A stretch of DNA of 64,000 bases from Apodospora peruviana (GCA_033439685.1 JAUEDM010000003.1:3812001-3876000), one strand, 5' to 3'. Positions 23,789-36,272 are shown, numbered from the stretch's first letter. The notes: a model not told the origin generated them from the sequence alone. Numbers and translations are program-made.

Positions 23789-25492
23789 CTAAGCCTTCTG
23801 CTTAACCATCCACGTCAACAGGTCAACCTTGGTGACCACCGCGACCGGCTTCTGGCCGCCCTCGGCCTTGTCCGTCACCACAGCAGCACTGTTCCACTCC
23901 AGGAACCGGCTCAGCGCCGACAGCGGCGTGTCCATCGTGATCTCGACAAACTTGCGCTTCTTGTCCTTCAGGTCCGCCCCGAACCGCCGCGGGTCCGTCA
24001 CGACCTCGTCGATCCGGCTAAAGTCGAACATGACCTCGCTGACGGGGCTCTTGGCCGAGGCCCGTCCACGCGAGATGAAGCTGAGCATGTGGCCGAGCGT
24101 CACCAGGCCCGCCAGCTTGCCGCCCGTCGGCGTCAGCACGGGCAGCTGGTCGAACCCCTTCTCCCGCATCGTTTCGATCGCCTCGGAGCACGCGCTCGTC
24201 GTCAGGACCGACGTCACGGGCTTTAGACGGAGAGACCTGACAGTAGCGCCGGCGTACGGATCGCTGGGCCGGCGCTTCCTTTCCGCCTCGGCGGCCGCAC
24301 CCTCGGTGCCCTTGGCGTCGATGATCGTGCCTTCGTTGGGGAGGAGGTCGTTGGCGGCCAGCCAGTCGTCGTCGGCAAACTTGGATAGGTAAGACCGGAT
24401 GCTGTCAGGGAGGATGACGACCACCACGTCGCCCTTGCCAAGCCCAAGGTCTTTCACCGCGCGCACCATAGCTGCCATAGCACTGCCGGAGCTACCGCCA
24501 ACCAACAATCCCTCCTCAGCAATCAACCGCCGCGCAAAGTGGAACGACTCGCGGTCGTCCGTCTTGTACCACTTGTCCACCAGCTCGCGATCAAGCACAT
24601 CCGGAATGAAGTCGTAACCGATACCCTCGACCTTGTAGGGAATATTCGCCTTCTCCTCGTTCAGGCTCTCGGGAAGTGCCAGGATGCTGCCAAACGGATC
24701 AGCCGCGACAACCTTGATGTCCTTGTTGTGTTTCCGCAGGCCCTTGGCCAGACCCGTGATGGTGCCGCCCGTGCCCGCGCCGGCGACGACGGCGCTGACT
24801 TTGCCGCCCGACTGCGCCCAGATCTCCTCGGCGGTGCCGAGCTCGTGCGCGAGCGGGTTATCCTGGTTGGTGTACTGGTCCAGGATGTGCGAGTTGGGGA
24901 TTTCTTTCAGCAGGCGCCGCGCGACGCCGATGTGGCTCTCGGGGCTGTCCCAGGCGGCCTGGGTGGGGGTCCGGATGATGGTAGCCCCCAAAGCGCGCAG
25001 CACCGACACCTTCTCGGCCGACATCTTTTCGGGTAAAGTGATGATGGTCTTGTAGCCCTTGACGGCGCCGACAAGAGCGAGGCCGATACCACTTCAGAGT
25101 GTCGGTCAGCTTACGTGATTCTTTTGAGGGGGGGGAGGGGAGGGAAGAAATGAAGGGAGAGAGAAAACGCACGTATTGCCGCTCGTGGGCTCAATCAGGG
25201 TGTCACCGGGCTTGATGCGCCCGCTCTTCTCGGCCTCCTCGATCATGCGCAACGCTATCCTGTCCTTGACGCTGCCGCCGGCGTTGAAGAGCTCGACCTT
25301 GGCGTAGACCTCACACTCGATGCCGAGGGACTGCGGGATCTTGTTCAGGCGCACGAGCGGCGTGTTGCCGATCAAGTCGGTCGCCGACATCTTGACGCTG
25401 AGCTTGGGCGCCTCGAGGATCGGGGCCGGCGGCCGGCGGTCATCACCACCGGTACCGTTTGTCGCACCGCGGTCGTTGGATAGAAAGCCCAT
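23789..25492 (-). CDS. cys4: Cystathionine beta-synthase
   Basis: Exons 25492-25173 and 25091-23789 (81-nt intron) give 540 aa. The PLP fold is complete: SVKDRIALRM holds the lysine that binds the cofactor, PTSGNTGIGLAL is the substrate loop, and GAGTGGTITGLA is the phosphate-binding loop. The C-terminal half has two CBS modules (from about LKPVTSVLTTSACSEAIETM to AVVTKVDLLTWM). The enzyme condenses serine with homocysteine to make cystathionine in transsulfuration. The N-terminus lacks the haem-binding part of animal enzymes, as in yeast. The start at 25492 (MGFLSNDRG) gives an about 30-residue leader before the conserved core. Confidence 0.95.
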
Positions 25493-28400
25493 GTCGTCTC
25501 TCGGTCAGAGAATGGCTGGATGGTGGGGGCGGGGTTATTCGATTGAGCTGTCTGAAGCTCTAGAAGACTCTTTCCAGGTAATGAAGCAATCAAGTCAGGA
25601 TTAAGAAAGTGAATTGATGGGTACCAACTCAAAATAAATGGAATTTTGAAAGGGAGGATTTATTAGGGCAAAAGATGGAGGGATGAGGTGATGGGATTGA
25701 CAAAGCAAAAAGAGCGGCAAATCGTGGGATTTGTGCAGAAATCGAAAGCCAGCTGGGATGGACCGACAACGCCGATGTTATGCGCCACCCGCAGAATGCG
25801 CCAACCACTCGGCGCTTGAGGTGCACGGTGACGCCCTTGCATTCCTAGCGTAATGGCCCCACATTGAAAGAACTTCCAGAACATCTTTGCAGGGCTGGAC
25901 TGCTGTGGTGGAACTCCTATTCAGACCCTGAACAGCATGATCACCAGAAGGTTGTGTACCTTTGTACCTGACACTAGAATGATATGTAACACCTGTTGTA
26001 CGTTTGCAAAGGCGGAATAAATCAAAATGACATCATACAGTAGCCGTCTATTGTTTTATCTCATCTAGTTCGGATGGCAAGTCGTTATCTAAGAAATTTG
26101 AGCAAGCAGCCATACCCAGTCATCAAGGTACTCACCGTCACTCATTAGGAGCCAAACAAGTATCAATCACTGTTGAAAGAATGTTCCAACGACTGCTTGT
26201 TTGGCTTGAACGGTATGGTCACTTCCGGACCAGACTCGTAAGGAGCAGATGAGTGTCGACGAGTACTAAAGAATAGGTAAGGAATTACTCAGTAGGAAAC
26301 AATATATGTAAGATCTAAAATAAGAATTAAGTCTCTGTCCGATCTTTTTGGAAATCAGTCAGGTAAGTACGGTTTGGTATTGTTAGTGAATAGAAGTCTT
26401 TGTATGCCATTCTTGCCATGTCATCCCATCTTTTGGGATGCACTTGCTGTCAATCCAAACGACAGTACTGTCACCAGGAGCAAAGTGAGAGCATCTTCCA
26501 AAACTTCCTTCCTGTGCCAAGGTGCGCACTTGAAAAGCGCCTCGAGATTTCTCCCAAATCCCTTCCGAGCAAAACTCAACCGGTACTGATTACAATACGA
26601 TAAGTTAATACCGAAGCCAGACTCAACCAGCATTGATACCAGCGCTCAATTCCACCTCAGCCATTATCCAGTACATACTAACACCCGTCAACACTAATAC
26701 AATACTGTGCTAACAAGAGGGCGGCGAACAGCAAGCATCGCAAGATTTCCCATGAATGGGTTTGCTGCGACGCCAAGGGTTGTGCGGAGCGAGCCAGGCT
26801 GTTTCAAGAGAGCCGCACTACGTTATGGACGCTATCCAAAGAATAGAAAAGATGCGTCATCCATAACAAGGTCGACGACTTCTCGACTCCCCTACAACAG
26901 AGCCTATGTAGTCAAGCGAGACTCATCATGCGAATGTTATGGCTGGGTCGCCAACGAGGTTCAGTGTGTCATTCCTTGCGTAGGGAAGGACGGGGTCAAT
27001 ACGCGGTTGCATGACTTACCACATCTACTTTAAGAAAGAGCTTATACAATGATCTTGGCTAATACATGGATATCAAGGCAATATTTTCTTACAGTACCTG
27101 GCTACTGGGTGAAATCTTTGCGAGAACTGGGGCTGGATTACACAAACGTGCCTGCAGTGGCGGTTAGTCCGGGAGCGTTTTGAGCGGAAAGTCTGGGAAT
27201 ACGGATAGTACTTACCCACATACCTTACCAGGTAGTCAAGGCGGAATTAGAGAGTTATGGCAACATGGAAAACCTTCCACAGGCAATAAATACACCTCTG
27301 CCGGGATTGAAAACATCAGTGCGATGACCTTCCAGGGTTCTGTCAGGACAAGAGAATAGTCTCTGTGTCTGACACGTAGTCTGATCTCCAATTCGCTCAG
27401 ACGCACATATCTGAGAGAATCCTCACTAATTACAATGCAGCTTGTATGTCACCGGGCGAGATATTTTATTAGTGTTGCAGACTAGGTCTGAGCAAGTACA
27501 TAAGGATTTTGAATCACGGTAGAGGTGTCGGTGCTCTTCCGGACCTCAGGCTGTCAACTATCTCCCAGACTAGTCTCAGTGGCAATGCTGGTTAACCAGA
27601 CATTTGTTACACAAAGTAGGTCGACTCAGTCCCTGTGGGAGCTTGGGAGGATGATAGATCCCCCACGTTCATTGCCACGTAGTTACACAGATCCCACCCG
27701 AAGCTGATTATCAACACCACCTTGCCCATCAGGCCGCACTTGAGTGACAGAAAGAGAACTAACAGATAGCAGAAGGATATCAAATGTGATTCATGTGTGT
27801 ATGTGTGTAACAGGTCACGGCCGAGAACTAAGCTCATCCCCTAAAGCGCTGCATTACTGGAATTTGATGAGAGAGAACCAATAGTTTGACAAGAAGCACA
27901 TTCTGCGGGCAGCGCCCAAGTAGTAGTGGTTCGAGCTTTCTGTTAACTCCCCGCTCATAGAGATTTGGGTGAATCATGTAAACCCAACACGCTGTATCCG
28001 AGGCAAGTAACTTGTAGAGAGAGACCGGCAAGGTTCTCACACTACTCGAACATAAATTTACCAACATTTGCGGGCGAAGATTGATAGTCCTTCTCTTTCC
28101 ACCATGCAGCTCAGCAGCCATTACCAAGTTCTGCGGACTACTACATCAAAACCAAGACATCAAACTCATTGTCACCCAAGACACATAACCAACCAAGCCC
28201 GTCTGATACCACAACCAAACCATACCACAGCAAACATTGTGTGACGTCCTGGGTACTGTCATCAATCCCCCTTGGACATCAGAGGAACACCCAGCAACCA
28301 TACACCCAACTCAGTCAGTAACACCGCCAGAAACTAGACCCACATGCTGAGCAGGCGACTAACAAGAAAAGTACGTCAGAGGAAGAAGTCGATCAAGATG

Positions 28401-28726
28401 TGCACCTCCAACTACAAGTCATGGATATGCCCCCTGCGTAAGCGGGTTATTGACAGAAGGATTGAGAAAGAAAAAGGCTACTCTGTCCGCCATGGCTCGC
28501 CTCCAGATGAATGCCCGAAGGATGAGCTGCCGAAACTCGGAAACTCCGTTATGCTCACGAGTGTGACGAGTTCGTCGAATCCACGACAGAATACATAGTC
28601 GTACTTAGTCATCGCATGACCTGGGTTTGCTGAGGGGCCGTGGGCAGCGCCGACGGTCCTTTCATAATCCCATCGAGCAGCACTGTTCCTGACGAGACGA
28701 TGCTTTAGGGCTGCTTGAAGGGAGGT

Positions 28727-28728
<2 letters not shown>
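25493..28728. other. Long gene-poor stretch, no supported gene
   Basis: Over 3 kb with only short frames of uneven composition. The first few hundred bases should be the cystathionine beta-synthase promoter. An inverted repeat (AGCCAAACAAG at about 26150 and CTTGTTTGGCT at about 26198) could form a hairpin. Frames at 26707-27033 and 28344-28598 (+) show no family signature and are not called. Confidence 0.45.

Positions 28729-28764
<36 letters not shown>
28729..28764. repeat. Poly-T tract, 36 nt
   Basis: An unbroken run of T lies about 155 bases beyond the 3' end of the NmrA-like gene. On that gene's strand it is poly-A, so it could be the A-tail of a retro-inserted sequence; no element body was recognised beside it. 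Confidence 0.95.
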
Positions 28765-28765
<1 letters not shown>

Positions 28766-28920
28766 GTCTAGGTGACATGTTTTTTGTCACGGGGAAGCAT
28801 TGTGAGCAGGAATTGATTGGGTTTACCACAGGGAGTCCCCAGCGGCCCTGTCTTTCTTTTCATCATCAAGTGATACCTAGGTAGGAAATCACCGGAGGCT
28901 CTGTCTATATATTAGTACAT

Positions 28921-29878
28921 CTAATCATCAACTGATTCCCAAAGATGCTTGTTGTTCTCCACAAACTCCTCAAACGGGATCGGCTTCTTTCCCGTGACCT
29001 TTTCCACTGTGTCGTTCATGTGCTCCTCAAACCCTCCCGCCGTCAGCCCCTCCAGATATCCCATGAACTTGGCAACGTGCCCCGGGAGTCCCAAGCTGGT
29101 CAAATGCTTCACCCTGTCTTCTTGCGAGAGATTGACATTCTCGATGTGCCGCCCCAAGACTTTGCTGAGTTTGGCAGCGACCTCATCATAGGTCAACAAC
29201 TCCGGCCCGACGATTCGAAAGTCCGTGTTCGGCGGCTCCGTCTGAGTCAGAGCGGCAAAGGCAACATTGCCGATGTCGATGGCGCTGATATGCGGGACCT
29301 TGGCGTTGCCGCAGCAGCTGTACACCTTGCTCTCGTTCTTGATCGTCGCGACATGAAGCCCGCTAGAGAAGTTCTCTGCCAGACCATTAGTCATTGATGG
29401 ACACAAAGAAACAGGGACACAAAGAAACAGGGACACAAAACAAGTTGGGCAACATACCCATAAACCACGATGGGCGACAGACCGCGTACTCAACCCCCTT
29501 CTGGGCAAGGTGCTCCCACACCTTCCCCGGACCCGGACGACCAATCTCGGCCGTCGTACCGGCCATCAAAACAAACCTCTTGACGCCGCGGGTGATGGCG
29601 TAGTCAACAAAGGCATTCATGGGATTCTCGGCTTCCTGCACGCCCGGGGGGCTCGTTAAATAGACGGCGGTGATGGTCTCCCTGCCGGGAAAGATGTGGG
29701 CAAATGGGGCGGCAAAGGTGGAGGAGTCAGTCCAGTCAAACTTGACGGCTGGAGGCGCATCGCTGTCGTCAGATCCACGACGCGAGGCATACAGGAACGG
29801 AATGTTGGCCTCGGCGCAGCGGCTGGCGATCTGGACGGCGGTTTGGGCGCCTGTGCCGCCGGTGAGGAGGATAGCCAT
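28921..29878 (-). CDS. NmrA / festuclavine-dehydrogenase-like NAD(P)-binding oxidoreductase
   Basis: Exons 29878-29458 and 29375-28921 give 291 aa. The N-terminal MAILLTGGTGAQT is a GxxGxxG dinucleotide-binding turn. Next come AVYLTSPPGVQEAENPMNAF, FVLMAGTTAEIG, RPSWFMENFS (formed across the splice) and HISAIDIGNVAFAAL. This layout matches the NmrA-like branch that includes the ergot-alkaloid festuclavine/agroclavine dehydrogenases, but most fungal members have other or unknown substrates. No other alkaloid gene is near, so a role in that pathway is not supported. The intron (29457-29376) contains a 16-bp tandem repeat. It ends in a short charged tail (HLWESVDD). Confidence 0.85.
29399..29440. 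repeat. 16-bp tandem repeat inside the intron of the NmrA-like gene
   Basis: The unit GGACACAAAGAAACAG occurs at 29399-29414 and 29415-29430, with a partial third copy to 29439. It fills about half of the 82-nt intron. Confidence 0.9.
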
Positions 29879-31003
29879 CTTGTTAATTATGTGGAGGAAT
29901 GCGTGCAAGATGATTGGTAGGAATTCTGTGAGTGAGGAGCTGTGTTTTGTGATGAACAGGTGACAATGGAAGAACCGTGACAGAGGTGGGCAAAGATCTC
30001 TTTTATACCCGTCATCATAGCAAAACCAGCCCTGTTCACACAAACGGCCCCAAGTCAAGAGGTTTGGTTCCAGTCCTTGATGTGCAATACGGAGATAGCG
30101 GAGACCGACTCACGGGCGAACTGGTTGAAGAAACGTTAAGAACATTGGCATTCGGATTATCGAAGGAATAGCAACTGGAAATGAATTGGTGAAAGCTATT
30201 CCGACTCAAACGGACTTAAGTAATCAACCGCGAGCCCGAGGGCTCCAAGGATCCGAAGTGGAGCAGCGACAATGCAAGCATGCGTCATGCCAAGGGGAAC
30301 ACGCTGTGTCCCTTCTTGATGATTATTGGCTGGACCAGCTTAACTCCGGCCGTGGGAACATATAAAGTCGAGCCCAAGCCTACGTGTTTATCAACTCAAA
30401 GTCGCAGGTTTTTGACTCTTTTGCATGTATCGATACAGATGCACATCGGCATGCGGCGCCTTCGCCCTCCGACATCGAGATTTCAGTATGATATAATCCG
30501 AGCCGGCACACCTTCACTTTCATGGATTTTCCGGTTCTGGTAATGATATCCGAATCGCCGTTCCGACACCCACCTACATCAATGAGGATCAATTGCTATA
30601 CCAATTATAGATTACCGCTCACAGCTCGCACCACCCACACGGCTCCATATACAAACGGAATGATATTGATCTTTGAGACGGATAATACTCCTTTTGGCGC
30701 TGTCCCGAAGAAAGCAACTTGACACGACACAAGTGGCGGGTTTCTTCCAAATCTGACACACCGTCATGTCACTCTCGCATTTAATATTTCCCGGGTTATT
30801 CCAAAGTCGAATACCAAGTGAGGCTTAGTAATCTGTAATAATCTCGTTTCCTGAGTGATATGAACAGATAGAGGCCTCATTCTCTCTCGAGTCATGGATC
30901 CCTGCATATCCGCTTAACTGCCATTGCCCAGATCCACAACAAGGTCCATTCGGCCCTCTTCAAACACATCAGCCGAGTGATTCCCAACAGCAATAAAAAG
31001 CAA
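29879..31003. other. Intergenic, no gene seen
   Basis: Contains the presumed promoter of the NmrA-like gene on its left and the 5' flank of the tRNA gene on its right. No frame is convincing. Confidence 0.5.
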
Positions 31004-31099
31004 GCCCGATTAGCTCAGCTGGTTAGAGCGTCGTACTAATAGAATACCTGTTCTATCAAGTCCATGCGAAGGTCAACAGTTCAATCCTGTTATTGGGCA
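31004..31099 (+). tRNA. tRNA-Ile(AAU) with a short intron
   Basis: The cloverleaf can be folded by eye. The acceptor stem is GCCCGAT with ATTGGGC, and the D stem is GCTC with GAGC. The anticodon stem is TCGTA with TGCGA, and the T stem is AACAG with CTGTT around TTCAATC. The anticodon AAT is at 31038-31040. A 22-nt intron (31042-31063) follows the base next to the anticodon, the usual place for nuclear tRNA introns. A discriminator A is at 31099. The first run of four T lies about 100 bases downstream (31199-31202), unusually far for an RNA polymerase III stop. Confidence 0.9.
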
Positions 31100-31220
31100 G
31101 CGAATCCGGATGGCTATTAGGCCACTTGAATTTGAAATTTCGCTTTCGAATTTGATCTCGGAATCGAAACCCCGAATCCGGGCGACCTTGTAGGTTTCTT
31201 TTATTATTCATAATAAGAAT

Positions 31221-31222
<2 letters not shown>

Positions 31223-31253
<31 letters not shown>
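31223..31253. repeat. Poly-T tract, 31 nt
   Basis: An unbroken T run lies between the tRNA gene and the 3' end of the transglutaminase-like gene. It would act as a strong polymerase III stop for any transcript running on from the tRNA. Confidence 0.95.
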
Positions 31254-31408
31254 CTTCGACAGCTGCATCAGTGATTGATCACTTGCGGAGCTGAGAGAGA
31301 GCAAGGAACAACAAACAGCCACTGACGAAAAGCTACTGGACTAGACTTCTATAGCAGGTATTATGTATTATAAAGCACCATATAATAACTAATAACAGCG
31401 ACAGAGCT

Positions 31409-33780
31409 TTACGATAAGTCCTTGGATAACTGAATATCAACTTGCTCCGCCTGCGCGATCCCGGTCTTGTCCGCGATGATCACAAACGTGATCGAGTCCG
31501 TGAAATTGGTCTCGGGCACCGCATCGCCGTCCTTGGTCCACAGACCACTGCCTAGGATATCGAACGTGAAAGTCCACTTGTCGTCCACGCGCGTCCAGCC
31601 GAGCGGGAACAAGCGGGTCTGGTCCTCCATGGCCTCGACCTCGCCCGCCCCAGGGCATTCCACAGTGACGGTAAAAATGCTATCGACCGGCGACGTGGGC
31701 GCCGTGATCACCGGCACCAAGGGTGCGTTCTCGCCCGTCGCCGCGTTCATCAGCCGTTCCGCGTCGCCGGCCAGGTCGATGCCGAGCTGATAGTCCTGCG
31801 TCTCGACCCAGACGACCATGTTCTCGTACAGGAATATGTTGAGCCCGTTGGGAGACTTGGCTTGCAGGTGGAGATGGCCGAGTCGAGTGTCGTCCGACGC
31901 GTCGGGTGTTTCAAAGAGCGTGAACGGGTCGCGGCTTAGGCACTGCATGTAGGTGGCGACATCTGCGAGGGCGTGGTCGGCTGTGTCGAGCACTTTGACG
32001 GTCAAGCTGACGACGGGGCGCTGAGGAGTAGGGGAAACACCGCCTGTGGTGGGAGGAGGCGAAGTCACGTCCAGTCCGGCTTGGTAGGAGACCGTCTTTT
32101 CGGCGACCACCTGGGGCCGGGGACGCTGCAGGGTAAAGATGGCCGTACTGCCGGTCGCGGGCGGGAGGCGGTTGGCGACCTTTGCTTGAAAGTCGACGAA
32201 GAATTGCCCAAGGTCGATCTTTTTGCTCTGGGTGGGCGGCTGCTGGACGAATTTGGCAAACTCGAGCCAGCGCGATGCCATGGTCGTCCCAACGTTCTTG
32301 AGGTCAGCGTAGGTCAGGACGCCGCCTGTGGTCTTGACGGTGTAGTACGAGTCCTTATCCTCGTTGACAGTCTCCACGCCCTTGCCGTTATCTTTTTCGA
32401 GGGCCGTGATGCTCAGCATAGCCTCCGGGGTGTTGTACTTGGTGCCGTAGGTTTGGTAGTAGAGACTGGTCATGTCGTTGGTGTCATCGATGCCACCCGT
32501 GAGGTAGGCCTCGACAGTCTCGGTGCCGGTGTGCGGACCTGCGCAGGCATCGAGTGCCATGCGCTGTCCCGCCGAGTTGGTGTAAGAGATGAAGGCGTGG
32601 TTGCCGAATGCGCTGCCTTTAGTGGGCTTGTCCGCCTCGTCGAGCACCTTCAAGTCATGGTTATTCTGGTAGAAGGGCTGTTGGGCTCTTGGTTAGTCAT
32701 GTGCAAAAGGGCTAAGAGGCTAGTGGCACGTTGCAGGCTCACATTGTTGGTGACGCCCCATCCAACGAGGTCGGTACTGGTGATGTAGCCGAACGGCTCC
32801 TTGTATTCCCAACCGATCCGATCACAGGGAACGCCAAGCAGGGTGGCAAGCTGAACAATCCCGGCTTGGTCGTAGCAGTTGACCATGTTCCATGCTGCCG
32901 TCTTGTCGAAGTCCTGAAGCCAGTAGTCCAAGTCGAACGTCCTGCCGTATGCGGTGCCGGCATAGTTCACGCCGCCGTGCCACTGTTGAGCAACAACTAT
33001 TGTTAGCGGAGGTCTCGTCGGATTAGTGGGTCAAGGGGAAGAGAAACTTACAATATCGTATCTGAAGGAGTGGATACGATCTGCCACAGGGACCTGGACG
33101 GTGGAATCTTCACCGTTGTCCGCAACGGAGGCATGGCACCGCTTGACCACCCAAGCGACCCACTGGTCGAGGTTCTGTACCGTGGCATCCTTGCAAGCAG
33201 GCTCAACAAACAACTGCAGTAGCTCCAGAGGAACACCTGGGCCCTTGTAGAAGGTTGGGAGCTTGGGTGAGATGGCATAGATCTCGACTGGCGTGCTCAA
33301 GAAATCCTTGACGTTTGTCGTGGTGCCGTTGTACACCACACTGGCCGACCAGATGATATCTTCTCTGATGCCCCAGGGCATATCGGAGGTATTTTCGAAA
33401 TAGATGTAGGCAGGCACGGAGCACATGATGGTGGGATCCTCACCGTAGTCGGACTCCCAGGCTTCGTTGGTTTGGATAGTGATGCGCGGATTCCCCGCGA
33501 CTCTGCCCGTAAAAGTCCATAATGAGAGGCCGGGGCCCAGGATGTTGGCGGGGAATTGATTCATGTACAATTGGAGATTGATCCTGTTCCCTCTCGCGAG
33601 GCTGAAAGTGGACGGAGTAGTCCCCGCGACGCTATCCCAGAGCGCTGACAAGGACGAGGATGGCATGGGGTTGTTCTTCCCCTTGGCGGTGCGGACAGGA
33701 GCGTACCCATGAAAGAAGCTGATACCAGTGCAGTTGGGCATATGCTGCCGCAGTTCTGCTTCGGATGGTGTTCCAGCCAT
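31409..33780 (-). CDS. Large protein with a transglutaminase-like Cys/His/Asp arrangement, function unknown
   Basis: Exons 33780-33052, 32982-32743 and 32677-31409 join in phase 0 and give 745 aa. No signal peptide is seen. Residues 1-240 look like beta-rich modules (for example LSLWTFTGRVAGNPRITI). Residues 244-370 hold a compact set of motifs: VNCYDQAG (Cys near 279), GNHAFISY (His near 350) and MALDACAGPHTG (Asp near 367). This order and spacing is that of transglutaminase/cysteine-protease folds. The C-terminal 300 residues are again beta-like with a Pro-rich linker (SPPPTTGGVSPTPQRP). The fold assignment is my inference; a peptidase, amidase or cross-linking role is possible, and the motif could also be inactive. 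Confidence 0.7.
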
Positions 33781-34737
33781 TGTTGCAAATGATGAAAGTG
33801 ATGTGAGTGAGAAGAGCGAGAGTCAAATGAGCTGACTTCCTTTGGTCGCAAAACCCGGAAAAATCAGGAAGACCGACAGGTCTATTAATCTGGGTAGAGT
33901 GTCGGTACCGGCCCGCAAGGGCACGGTTTTCCTGTACAGTAAATAGTTTGAGGGTCCGGCATACCTAAGGGCACAACGGCGTATGAATAATAACAATATT
34001 AATACGGGTTATGCCTTGGCACTGGGCTAACTGTGAGTGCATTTCATTCGAGTTCCAGACCTGTTGGGCAAAGAGAAAAATACTATACTATTGCTTTTCA
34101 GCTGGGATGAGACAGCGTTTGGAAAGGCGCTAATAATGTACTAGGGTATTGGGTTGGGTTGGTGATATTGATGTTCTAGACTGGAAGAGCCGCAGCTGCA
34201 TGGCCCTATTTGAGGAGTGCGTAAAACCCAGCATCCAAAATGGTCTAGCTAGGAGATATGGTCTAGCTAGGAGATATTAGTGAACAGCTGAGAGCGTCAC
34301 GCTAGAGCCTCAGCCGGGGTCCCGGATCCGCAAATCGCCACCCCGAGGGTTCTCGCGGACTAAACACATGCATTCGCCCATTCCGACATGTTCTCTTCTC
34401 GGAGGCGGCCGTGATATTGTGCTCAGTTCTCAGCTGCCCTGATGCTGTCGGGAACTTCACGTTGGCTGATAAACTTGGGTTCGTAGGTACCTAATCATGC
34501 CCGCTCGTGACTCGTCAAACTGACCACAGCAGAATGTCGCTTTGCATTCAGGTTCCGGAAGCCGTTAACTTTCTCTCACATCAATATAACCATAGTGACA
34601 ACCCCATTATGGGCACGGGTCCAAACCGCTGTATTCAGCCATTAGCTGTTAATTCAATTTTCGGTGGCTTTTTACCACAGTATTTCAGTACCTTACCTAA
34701 GGTGCCTGCCAGGTAGGGAGGTGGTCCAAATGGCACC
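33781..34737. other. Intergenic, with one 18-bp tandem duplication
   Basis: No gene seen. Two exact copies of ATGGTCTAGCTAGGAGAT lie at 34240-34257 and 34258-34275. The left part should contain the promoter of the transglutaminase-like gene. Confidence 0.5.
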
Positions 34738-35844
34738 TCACCTATCTACATCCTGATGCTGATGCTGTTGTGAGACCGCTGAACCACCATAAGTCCCTGT
34801 ATCCAACTCTGCCGGCACGCTGTATCCATGTAATTCCGGCGGCGGCGGCTGCTCCAGCTCCTGCCTATCACCAGGAACCCATCCTCCCCGACTCATCTGC
34901 GTAGCATCACCGTCGAGCTCCGGCTTCCGGTACTCGTCGTCTTTATTCCCGATTCCTGCTGCCGCCGTCGCCTGCCGTTTTCTATGCCAGAACAAAAAGA
35001 ACACGATCACGCCAATCGCAACCGGCACCACCACGCCAACCGCAATACCAGCTTTTGCGCCTGTGCTCAACCCGCCGGAACCGGTGTCCGTCACGGGCTC
35101 CTCATTGCTCGGGGGAGCAGAATTGTTCGGACTTGGAAGGCCGTTAGTCGTCGAGCCGGTCGGGCTATCTTTCGAGCTCGTCGTCAGCGGTGTAGTCGTC
35201 GGCGTTGACGAAGAGTGGCTAGATATCGTCGTTGAACTGCTCGTGAGTGATGATGACGACGACGACAGATTGCCGGGTTTCGGGTCCATGTCGCCGCAGA
35301 ACGCGCCGATCGTGACGGTGCAGTTCTTCTGCCTGACCGCGTCGCCAACGTTCTCCGCGATGCAGTTGGAGTTGGCTCGCCCGCACATCAAGGACGGCAG
35401 CGAGTTCTTGTAGTATTCGATCGGCGGGGTCCAGCCGCTCACGCAGTCGCATCTGTATTCCAGCGTGTCCTGAAGAGATTCATTAGGAAGAGTTTGGGGA
35501 TTGGAAGATTGGAAGTTTGTGGTTTACATACCGGGTCGCACAGATTTGAGCTCGACGCGTTTTGTTCGTCGCAGACGGTTCGGCAGGTGTTTATCTCGGA
35601 CAGACACCATTGGTCTTGGGCAGTATTAGCTATTGGGTTCTTTGTGGTTGGCTTAGATGATAACGGATTTGGATTTCTTACTTCTGGTGGTGAGATCGAC
35701 ACTGGCTGGGTCAATCACGAACTTGACCTCAGCCACGCAAAGTGGGAGAACAGAAAGACATGCTACTATAATGAACGATACCAGTCTACTTTGCAATCTG
35801 GATCGTGGTGTGCTCGGCATCCTTCGTATCGTTGGCGTCGCCAT
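34738..35844 (-). CDS. DUF7707-type single-pass membrane protein, Ser/Thr-rich stalk
   Basis: Exons 35844-35682, 35614-35532 and 35469-34738 give 325 aa. The order is signal peptide (LVSFIIVACLSVLPLCVA), then a Cys-rich ectodomain with NQWCLSEINTCRTVC, YRCDCVSGWTP and GAFCGDMDPKPG. A long Ser/Thr stalk, one membrane span (AGIAVGVVVPVAIGVIVFFL) and a basic then Gln/His-rich cytoplasmic tail follow. This is the plan of fungal DUF7707 proteins, thought to sit in the plasma membrane or wall. A sensor-like role is inferred from the shape only. The ATG at 35844 was chosen because it gives the signal peptide. Confidence 0.82.
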
Positions 35845-36272
35845 GTCATGAAGCTGCTGTTGCAAACGGACGCGACGCTGCTCGCGTTCACAAGAATTCG
35901 TTAAAAGGAGGGGGAGGGGGTTCAGAACGCGCTCCATGCGAAAGAGCGAAATGCACTTGTTTAAGGGGGCGTCTAAGACCTGTACGTTGGTTACACCGAG
36001 ACTCGGACTCTACCCTGCAGTTACATGTATATTAGTTTCGAACGAAGGATGCGGATTCTGGGGAAATTGCCTTGTTTCCATTGTTACCATGCCGCTACTG
36101 CCTCACCGCGCAGGGATATCATGTCCTCTGATTGGGGGCCAAGGGCGCAACATGGAGGCTGAGCGCTGGGCCGCATTGCTGGTCGCAACAATAAGCGCCG
36201 AAGGCTTGCCCAGGTCAGGTCGGCATGGATGAGTGTAAAGAAGGTTCTATTTGAAAAGCCATAACCTAAATA
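35845..36272. other. Intergenic, no gene seen
   Basis: Presumed promoter of the DUF7707-type gene on the minus strand. A 98-codon frame at 35936-36232 (+) has no support. Confidence 0.45.

Noticed and set aside
26150..26208. Inverted repeat AGCCAAACAAG / CTTGTTTGGCT as a transposon end or regulatory RNA
   Set aside because: Eleven-base arms with a 38-base gap can occur by chance in a 3-kb AT-rich gap, and no target-site duplication or transposase is near.
31973..32788. 271-codon plus-strand frame
   Set aside because: It is a shadow of exon 3 of the transglutaminase-like gene and has no domain signature.
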